Assembly: GCA_964370845.1 (NCBI GenBank)
Contig: CAYJLB010000045.1
Span: 1 to 17,331, forward strand
Length of the DNA stretch: 17,331 nucleotides
Origin: CAYJLB01 sp964370845
GTDB lineage: Bacteria; Bacillota; Clostridia; Oscillospirales; Ruminococcaceae
Direction of reading: 5' to 3'
The position numbers and the translations under genes are program-made. This document shows, piece by piece, positions 12,840-17,331 of the stretch (its first letter is position 1; each line of letters begins with the position of its first letter). The notes under the pieces were generated by a model. It searched no databases. It was not told the origin of the DNA and saw nothing but the letters and a program-made list of their open reading frames with translations.

Positions 12840-15023
12840 TTAAAATTCGATATATTCCATAAACTTATCATTAAAGTCGGAACTTTTTGATAAATCTACA
12901 TTTAAAGATATTTCTTTTATAAGATTTATTTTTTCTTCAAGTTCTTCATCTATTGAAAAATGTATACAGCCGTCTAGGGAACTATTTCCCACAACTTCTA
13001 TTTTTGGAAGAATTTCTTTTGGGAATAATCCAATATTAGCAGCGGAGTTTTTGTCTAGTTTATGCCCAAATCCTCCAGCTAAAAATACCTTTGAAATATC
13101 ATCATAAGACACTCCATAAGCATTAATAAGGGTTTCAAGTCCAGCACGAATAGCTGATTTTGCTAACTGGATTTCTCTTATATCTTTTTGAGTGAACACA
13201 ATGTCATCGCCTTGAGTATTTTTTACTAAAATTATTCCGTCATCAAAATAATCTTCCTCTAGCAAGCCTGTTTCGTCAATTAGCTCGTTTCTCACAAGTT
13301 CGGAAGTAATTTCAATTACTCCTGTTCCGCAAATTCCAACAGGAGGCTTTCCTCCAATGGTTTCAAGTTCAATATTTTCAGCGGAATTAATTTTACATTT
13401 AAAGATTGCACCTTCTATACTTGCTGTTCCGCAAGTGATGTTTGCCGCTTCAAATGCAGGTCCAGCCGCTGTGGAGGAAGTCATAATTTTTTCCTTATTT
13501 CCAATGGCAATTTCACCATTAGTACCAAGGTCAATTATAACTGAGATATCATCTTTCTCAGCAAAGCCACAAGCTAACATTCCTGAAACAATATCACCGC
13601 CCACATAAGCAGAAATTCCAGGGAAAATTATCAAGTCGCAATTTATTTCTAAAGAAAAAAGTTCTTGAGAATGTATTTCTTTAGCGCTAATTTTTATGCT
13701 GTCCAAATGGTCAGATATAAAAGGCATTTCACCTAAACTTTTGCAAGAATATCCCATTAAAAGATGTATCATTGTGGTGTTCCCAGCAAGGATAATTTTT
13801 TTTACTCTTTCATTATTTCCTTTTAGTAAGGTGGCAATGCCTTTTGACAAATCATCTCGAATTAATTGTGACATTTTTTCCAAATTGCCTTCTTCCGAGG
13901 ATTTAATTCTGCTAATTACATCAGCTCCAAAAGTACGTTGACTATTTACAGTAGTAAAGGTGTCCACGACGGACTTTTCTTTTAAATCAACCATTGTCAT
14001 TGCGATTGTAGTTGTTCCAAGGTCGATTGCAATTGCTACTGGATTATCAGTATTTTTTGTTGAAACAGAGTGATTGTCGCTATGAGAAAGCACTTCCATT
14101 TCAGCTTTTTTTCCAAGATAAATTGTACAGTCACCATTTGCAAATGCGGTACAACTTAGCCTTTTTCCCTCGTCAATTTCCTTAGTAGAATAAAATTCAA
14201 GGTCGGATTTTGACGGAGTAATTTCCCCTTTAAGCAGTGTAATTTCACACTTTCCACAAGTGCCATTTCCACCACAAGGAGCTTCTATATAAAATTTGTT
14301 GTCAATTAAACCTTTATACAAAGAGGTGTCTTTTTTGAGTAAAAACCATTTATTTTCCCCTAAATCATCTTTGACCACAATTTTATTAAATGTAAGCATT
14401 CTCAATCGGCAACTGTCAACTGAACTACATTCAAAGCAATCGTGACAAACATTGAATTTTTTTGTGTCATTGCCTAAAAGATAGATCATTGTTCCCGATT
14501 TTACAGGGTCAAGCATAAATCCTTCTGTAATGGAAAAATTGTCGCTTTCACCTACTTTTGTTAAATCAAAAGCTACTTTGTTTATGTTCATGGGGATTTT
14601 GTGGGGAGCTTCATAAGATTGTTCAACGCCATAACCTTTTTCTTTGCACAGGTTGAAAACTTCTTTTTGAGTAAATTTTCCAACTTCGTACAAATAAAAA
14701 TCTGCTGCACTATCGTACATCATACCTTTGACATAATCATTTTCTGCAAAGGCTTTTGTGGAAAGGTCGCTAAGTTCTCTACCGATGGAAGTTATAGCGA
14801 AAAGTGCTTTTTTTCCAGCAAGTTCACCATACATTTCATCATCGTTTGGAATTTCGCCAAACTCAGTAAATAACATAGGGAAAACTGATTTTTCAACAAT
14901 TTCTGCTATCTCGGCGAACTCCTCCACCATATCATCGTATAAATTATGATGCTTAGGACAATCCATAAGCATCATGATTTTTTCTACGTCTAATTTTAAG
15001 TCAAAGTTTGTAAATTTTGGCAT
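12840..15023 (-). CDS. Fused corrinoid activator: MetH-activation-like + [2Fe-2S] + ASKHA
   Basis: A 727-residue redox ATPase that should restore Co(II) corrinoid to Co(I). Residues about 5-208 resemble the B12-dependent methionine synthase activation domain (SIGRELSDL, SAADFYLYEVG, TEGFMLDPVKSG), ending in Cys193-x2-Cys196-x2-Cys199-x5-Cys205, a likely metal or Fe-S site. The SAM-binding R-x-SPGYG motif is replaced by EAPHKIP. Residues about 210-303 are a plant-type [2Fe-2S] ferredoxin domain (Cys250, Cys256, Cys259, Cys291). Residues about 325-690 are the RACo/RamA-type ASKHA ATPase (DUF4445): AIDLGTTT at 332-339, IIDLGTNGE at 496-504, LAGGFGHKLD at 648-657. RACo is about 630-650 residues and lacks the first module; RamA ends in extra 4Fe-4S clusters not seen here. 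ATG 15023 follows AAAGGAAT. It lies 89 nt after the corrinoid-protein gene. Confidence 0.9.
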   Translation of the reverse strand: MPKFTNFDLKLDVEKIMMLMDCPKHHNLYDDMVEEFAEIAEIVEKSVFPMLFTEFGEIPNDDEMYGELAGKKALFAITSIGRELSDLSTKAFAENDYVKGMMYDSAADFYLYEVGKFTQKEVFNLCKEKGYGVEQSYEAPHKIPMNINKVAFDLTKVGESDNFSITEGFMLDPVKSGTMIYLLGNDTKKFNVCHDCFECSSVDSCRLRMLTFNKIVVKDDLGENKWFLLKKDTSLYKGLIDNKFYIEAPCGGNGTCGKCEITLLKGEITPSKSDLEFYSTKEIDEGKRLSCTAFANGDCTIYLGKKAEMEVLSHSDNHSVSTKNTDNPVAIAIDLGTTTIAMTMVDLKEKSVVDTFTTVNSQRTFGADVISRIKSSEEGNLEKMSQLIRDDLSKGIATLLKGNNERVKKIILAGNTTMIHLLMGYSCKSLGEMPFISDHLDSIKISAKEIHSQELFSLEINCDLIIFPGISAYVGGDIVSGMLACGFAEKDDISVIIDLGTNGEIAIGNKEKIMTSSTAAGPAFEAANITCGTASIEGAIFKCKINSAENIELETIGGKPPVGICGTGVIEITSELVRNELIDETGLLEEDYFDDGIILVKNTQGDDIVFTQKDIREIQLAKSAIRAGLETLINAYGVSYDDISKVFLAGGFGHKLDKNSAANIGLFPKEILPKIEVVGNSSLDGCIHFSIDEELEEKINLIKEISLNVDLSKSSDFNDKFMEYIEF

Positions 15024-15070
15024 AATTAAGCTATTCCTTTACTTAATTTATTCTAAACAAAATTTGCACA

Positions 15071-15097
15071 GCAAACAAAGGGTGTAACCCTTGTTGC
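15071..15097. other. Hairpin between corrinoid-protein and activator genes
   Basis: An 11-bp stem with two single-A bulges around a GTA loop, just past the corrinoid-protein stop. On the minus strand CCCTTTGTTTGC is followed by TGTGCAAATTTTG, with no clean U-run. It may reduce read-through or protect the upstream message, giving more corrinoid protein than activator. Confidence 0.55.
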
Positions 15098-15112
15098 TAA
15101 AGCAGAATATAA

Positions 15113-15754
15113 TTAGCCTCTAGCTTTTACAGCTTCAAGTGCTGTTTCTGCACAAGTTGTTGCGTCAGGAGTGTAGTAATCAGCTGCGATTTGGTCACAG
15201 AAACTTTGATTAACAGGAGCTCCACCAATCATTACGATATATTTATCTCTAATGCCTTTTTCACCTAGAGTTTTGATAACTTCTTCCATATTTGGCATAG
15301 TTGTAGTTAAAAGAGCGGACATACAAATTACGTCAGCACCAATTTCTTCCGCTGTGTCAATGTATTTTTGTGGATCACAGTCAACACCAATGTCGTGGAT
15401 TTCAAAACCTGCACCTTTAAGCATCATACAAACTAGGTTTTTACCAATATCGTGAAGGTCGCCTTTAATAGTACCAATTACAACCTTACCAACTGGCTCA
15501 TTTCCAACTTCGATAAGTAATGGTTCAAGAATAGCAAGTCCGCCGTTCATCGCTCTTGCAGCAACTAATACTTCAGGAACGAAAACTTCGTTGTTCTTGA
15601 ATTTTTCACCGATAATCATCATACCGCCCAAAAGACCATCGTTTAGAATTGATTTTGCGTCAACACCTTGCTCGATTGCATCAGTAACAAGTTGCTTAAC
15701 GATTTTAGCTTTACCTTTTTGTAGTTGTTCAGAAATTTCATTAATAATTGACAT
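15113..15754 (-). CDS. MtaC-like corrinoid (B12-binding) protein
   Basis: The methyl carrier of a corrinoid methyltransferase system, cytoplasmic. The 213-residue product is typical for MtaC/MtbC/MttC-type proteins. Residues 1 to about 85 are the helical cap domain (GMMIIGEKFKNNEVFVPEVL is the family hallmark). Residues about 88-210 are the Rossmann cobalamin domain, with the lower-ligand motif GDLHDIGKN near 98-106 (His is the cobalt ligand) and the later GGAPV and YYTPDA segments. ATG 15754 follows AAAGGTGA with about 8-9 nt spacing; a GTG four codons upstream overlaps that site. It is first in the operon and divergent from the PocR-AraC gene. The partner methyltransferase class (methanol, methylamine, O-demethylation) cannot be told from this protein alone. 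Confidence 0.93.
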   Translation of the reverse strand: MSIINEISEQLQKGKAKIVKQLVTDAIEQGVDAKSILNDGLLGGMMIIGEKFKNNEVFVPEVLVAARAMNGGLAILEPLLIEVGNEPVGKVVIGTIKGDLHDIGKNLVCMMLKGAGFEIHDIGVDCDPQKYIDTAEEIGADVICMSALLTTTMPNMEEVIKTLGEKGIRDKYIVMIGGAPVNQSFCDQIAADYYTPDATTCAETALEAVKARG

Positions 15755-15774
15755 TTTTAAAATCACCTTTCATT

Positions 15775-15787
15775 CCGACTTAATCGG
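15775..15787. promoter_or_regulatory. Dyad CCGACTTAATCGG in operon leader
   Basis: A 13-bp near-palindrome (one mismatched pair) 20 bp upstream of the corrinoid-protein start, next to its ribosome site. It may be an operator or a short leader hairpin. Weak evidence. Confidence 0.3.
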
Positions 15788-15831
15788 TTTTTACTTAATG
15801 ATATAATTTTAAACTTTTTTTGATTTTTTAC

Positions 15832-15860
15832 TTGTATTTTTTTTAGATTTTTAGTATAAT
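15832..15860 (+). promoter_or_regulatory. Promoter of PocR-AraC regulator gene
   Basis: TTGTAT, 17-nt spacer, then TATAAT at 15855-15860. The -35 is imperfect and the -10 perfect. The start would be near 15867, giving a leader of about 100 nt. A minus-strand -10 candidate, TATACT (15858-15853), overlaps it without a good -35, as expected for an activator-dependent operon. Confidence 0.65.
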
Positions 15861-15868
15861 TTTTATAT

Positions 15869-15894
15869 AATGAAATTTCGTGGAACGTTTCATT
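15869..15894. promoter_or_regulatory. Inverted repeat AATGAAA-N12-TTTCATT, candidate operator
   Basis: Two 7-bp arms in exact inversion, 12 bp apart. It covers the predicted start of the regulator gene and the -35 zone expected for the divergent operon. One bound dimer could thus repress the regulator and activate the operon. Binding by the neighbouring AraC protein is inference. Confidence 0.4.
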
Positions 15895-15966
15895 GTTTTT
15901 GCACAAATTTGCTTATCGTAATTTGTAGAAATAAACAATTTCTTATTAGAAAGGAAGAATATAAGT

Positions 15967-17241
15967 ATGTCGAACAGTATTTTTTCACTTATTCCAAAAG
16001 AAAAACTTTGGAATATGCTTTATTCTTTTCATATTTGTATGGGGATTTCTGTTAAACTTTTAGATGAAAATTGTGGGGAGTTAATTTATCACGGAAAAGA
16101 ATCGCTCTTTTGCAACACTTTTTCAAAGGAAGTAGAAAATATTGAAAATTGTATGAGTGTTTATTTAAGAGCTACCAAAATGTCAGCTGAATTTGGGGGA
16201 GCGTATATTTTTTCCTGTTCGGCGGGTTTGAGTAATATGATTTTTCCTATTATTGTAAAGAAAAAATTAATTGCGAGTGTTTTAGTTGGTCCTTTTTTGT
16301 TTGACTCTCCTGATTCTTTAGATATTGGCGATTATCAGAAAAAGTTTGGATTTAACCTTAATACAGTTGATGTTTTAAATGAATTTGCAAATATTTTGCC
16401 AATCATTACTCCTTCTATGACAAACCACATTTCAAATTTGTTAGGTTTTTTGGTCGGTGGGTTAATCGTAAACAGTTCTGCTGAAATTGCTAAAAACCAG
16501 GAAAAATTGTATCAGCAATCAAGAATTAATGAAGCAATTCAAACTTATAAGCTAATTGAAAACACTAATTCCTCCGAATATCCATTCCAACAAGAAAAGG
16601 AATTGATTTTGCGAATAAAAACGGGGGATAGCGATGGTGCGAGGAAGATTTTGAACGAATTTTTGGGCTACGTTTTCTTCTCGGAGGGCAATGGATTAGA
16701 CGCTGTTAAACTTCGTTCTGTTGAACTTGCTTCCGTTCTTTCTAGGGCGACAATTGACTCGGGAGCTTCGCCAGAATTTGTTCTTTCTGTAAATAAAAAG
16801 TATCAAAAGGCATTGCCTTTGTACAAGGACATTGACACAGTTTGTTATGAATTGCAAAATGTTTTAGATGCTTTTATTGACAGTCTTTTTTACAAAACTA
16901 AAAATGAAAACAACATTCATATTCACAAGGCAATGGCGATGATTAGGGCAGATTATCACAAAAAAATTACTTTAGAAGAAGTTGCGGAGTTTGTACATTT
17001 GTCGCCTGCATATTTTTCCTCAATATTTAAAAAAGTTACCAATATTTCTTTTGTGCAGTATTTAAACAATGTGCGTGTTGAGGAAAGTAAATATTTATTG
17101 CTGAACACTGATTATTCTATAACAGACATAGCTTTTTCGGTAGGCTTTGAAGATCAAAGCTATTTTTGTCGGGTTTTTAGAAAAGTTATTGGTATAAGTC
17201 CTGGGCAATACAAAAAAATGTCGGGAAATGTGATGAATTAA
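15967..17241 (+). CDS. PocR-domain AraC-family transcriptional regulator
   Basis: A 424-residue ligand-responsive activator. Residues about 5-165 match the PocR sensory domain: a conserved Cys pattern (Cys24, Cys49, Cys62, Cys84 in YIFSCSAGLSNMIFPI) and LIASVLVGPF near 101-110. PocR domains are predicted to bind small organic molecules and often control B12-linked pathways. Residues about 170-310 are a helical linker. Residues about 318-420 form the AraC double helix-turn-helix: ITLEEVAEFVHLSPAYFSSIFKK (two parts: ITLEEVAEFVHL, SPAYFSSIFKK), then YSITDIAFSVGFEDQSYFCR and FRKVIGISPGQYKK. ATG 15967 follows AGAAAGGAAG with about 9 nt spacing. It is divergent from the corrinoid operon with a 212-bp shared control region, which strongly suggests that operon as its target. 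Confidence 0.92.
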   Translation: MSNSIFSLIPKEKLWNMLYSFHICMGISVKLLDENCGELIYHGKESLFCNTFSKEVENIENCMSVYLRATKMSAEFGGAYIFSCSAGLSNMIFPIIVKKKLIASVLVGPFLFDSPDSLDIGDYQKKFGFNLNTVDVLNEFANILPIITPSMTNHISNLLGFLVGGLIVNSSAEIAKNQEKLYQQSRINEAIQTYKLIENTNSSEYPFQQEKELILRIKTGDSDGARKILNEFLGYVFFSEGNGLDAVKLRSVELASVLSRATIDSGASPEFVLSVNKKYQKALPLYKDIDTVCYELQNVLDAFIDSLFYKTKNENNIHIHKAMAMIRADYHKKITLEEVAEFVHLSPAYFSSIFKKVTNISFVQYLNNVRVEESKYLLLNTDYSITDIAFSVGFEDQSYFCRVFRKVIGISPGQYKKMSGNVMN

Positions 17242-17244
17242 AAA

Positions 17245-17289
17245 AATGGTTGTAACAACATACTGTTATAGTATATTGTTACAACCATT
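17245..17289. terminator. Long hairpin after regulator gene
   Basis: A 20-bp stem with one C-A mismatch and a 5-nt loop, beginning 4 nt after the stop. The bases after it on the plus strand are AAATG, without a U-run. On the minus strand the hairpin is followed by a T-run (17246-17240), so it is better shaped as the terminator of a minus-strand gene beyond the window end. Confidence 0.75.
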
Positions 17290-17331
17290 AAATGTAGTAA
17301 ATAAAAAAACTAGCTTTTAAATTAATAAAAG

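Noticed and set aside
15755..15966. Cobalamin riboswitch upstream of the corrinoid operon
   Set aside because: The leader before the first gene is short and AT-rich, and I could not find a B12-box-like GCCACTG sequence or enough length for the fold.
15870..16055. 61-codon plus-strand frame upstream of the AraC-type gene
   Set aside because: No ribosome site, starts inside the promoter/operator zone and overlaps the regulator in another frame; codon content is not protein-like.
1..17331. Mobile element or prophage
   Set aside because: No transposase, integrase, phage gene, terminal inverted repeat or tRNA attachment site was seen; base composition is even across the window.

Overview
This is low-GC DNA with many purine-rich Shine-Dalgarno sites (most often AGAAAGGA about 9-12 nt before the start) and clear sigma-A promoters. 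The gene content is a polysaccharide deacetylase, bactofilin, a BTAD regulator, an unusual type IV pilus locus and corrinoid methyltransferase genes. Together these suggest an anaerobic Firmicute of class Clostridia, probably Ruminococcaceae/Oscillospiraceae-like. The ten-N run at 10509-10518 suggests a scaffolded draft or metagenome assembly. The species cannot be named from the sequence alone.

Layout. (1) 1-3175, plus strand: the 3' part of a NodB-type polysaccharide deacetylase, a bactofilin and a MATE transporter. (2) 3239-8678, minus strand: a type IV pilus-like cluster. Transcription runs from a strong promoter near 8807-8835 through a transglutaminase-fold lipoprotein, a PilC/GspF platform protein, four small single-TM proteins and a PilT-type ATPase. 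The four small proteins look like minor pilins without a normal prepilin cleavage motif. No PilB, prepilin peptidase or recognisable major pilin is present. (3) 9100-10372, plus strand: a BTAD/SARP-like regulator with a degenerate GGDEF-like C-terminus, behind a perfect consensus promoter. (4) 10456-15754, minus strand: a corrinoid methyl-transfer operon. In transcription order it holds an MtaC-like corrinoid protein, a three-module activator (MetH-activation-like + [2Fe-2S] + RACo/RamA-type ASKHA), an MtaA/UroD-family methyltransferase with a C-terminal thioredoxin-like domain, and a COG0523/CobW GTPase broken by the N gap. (5) 15967-17241, plus strand: a divergent PocR-AraC regulator, very likely the controller of region 4.

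How region 4 should work (inference from families): the corrinoid protein carries the methyl group, the activator returns accidentally oxidised Co(II) corrinoid to Co(I), the UroD-family enzyme moves the methyl group, and the GTPase may supply metal. PocR domains are predicted to sense small organic molecules and the AraC domain would turn on the divergent operon. No MtaB- or MttB-type substrate methyltransferase is encoded here, so the methyl donor is unknown. The double fusion (activator and thioredoxin-tailed UroD) and a His-to-Phe change at the expected zinc site make this the most unusual system in the window. The peptidase-site-less pilin set is second.
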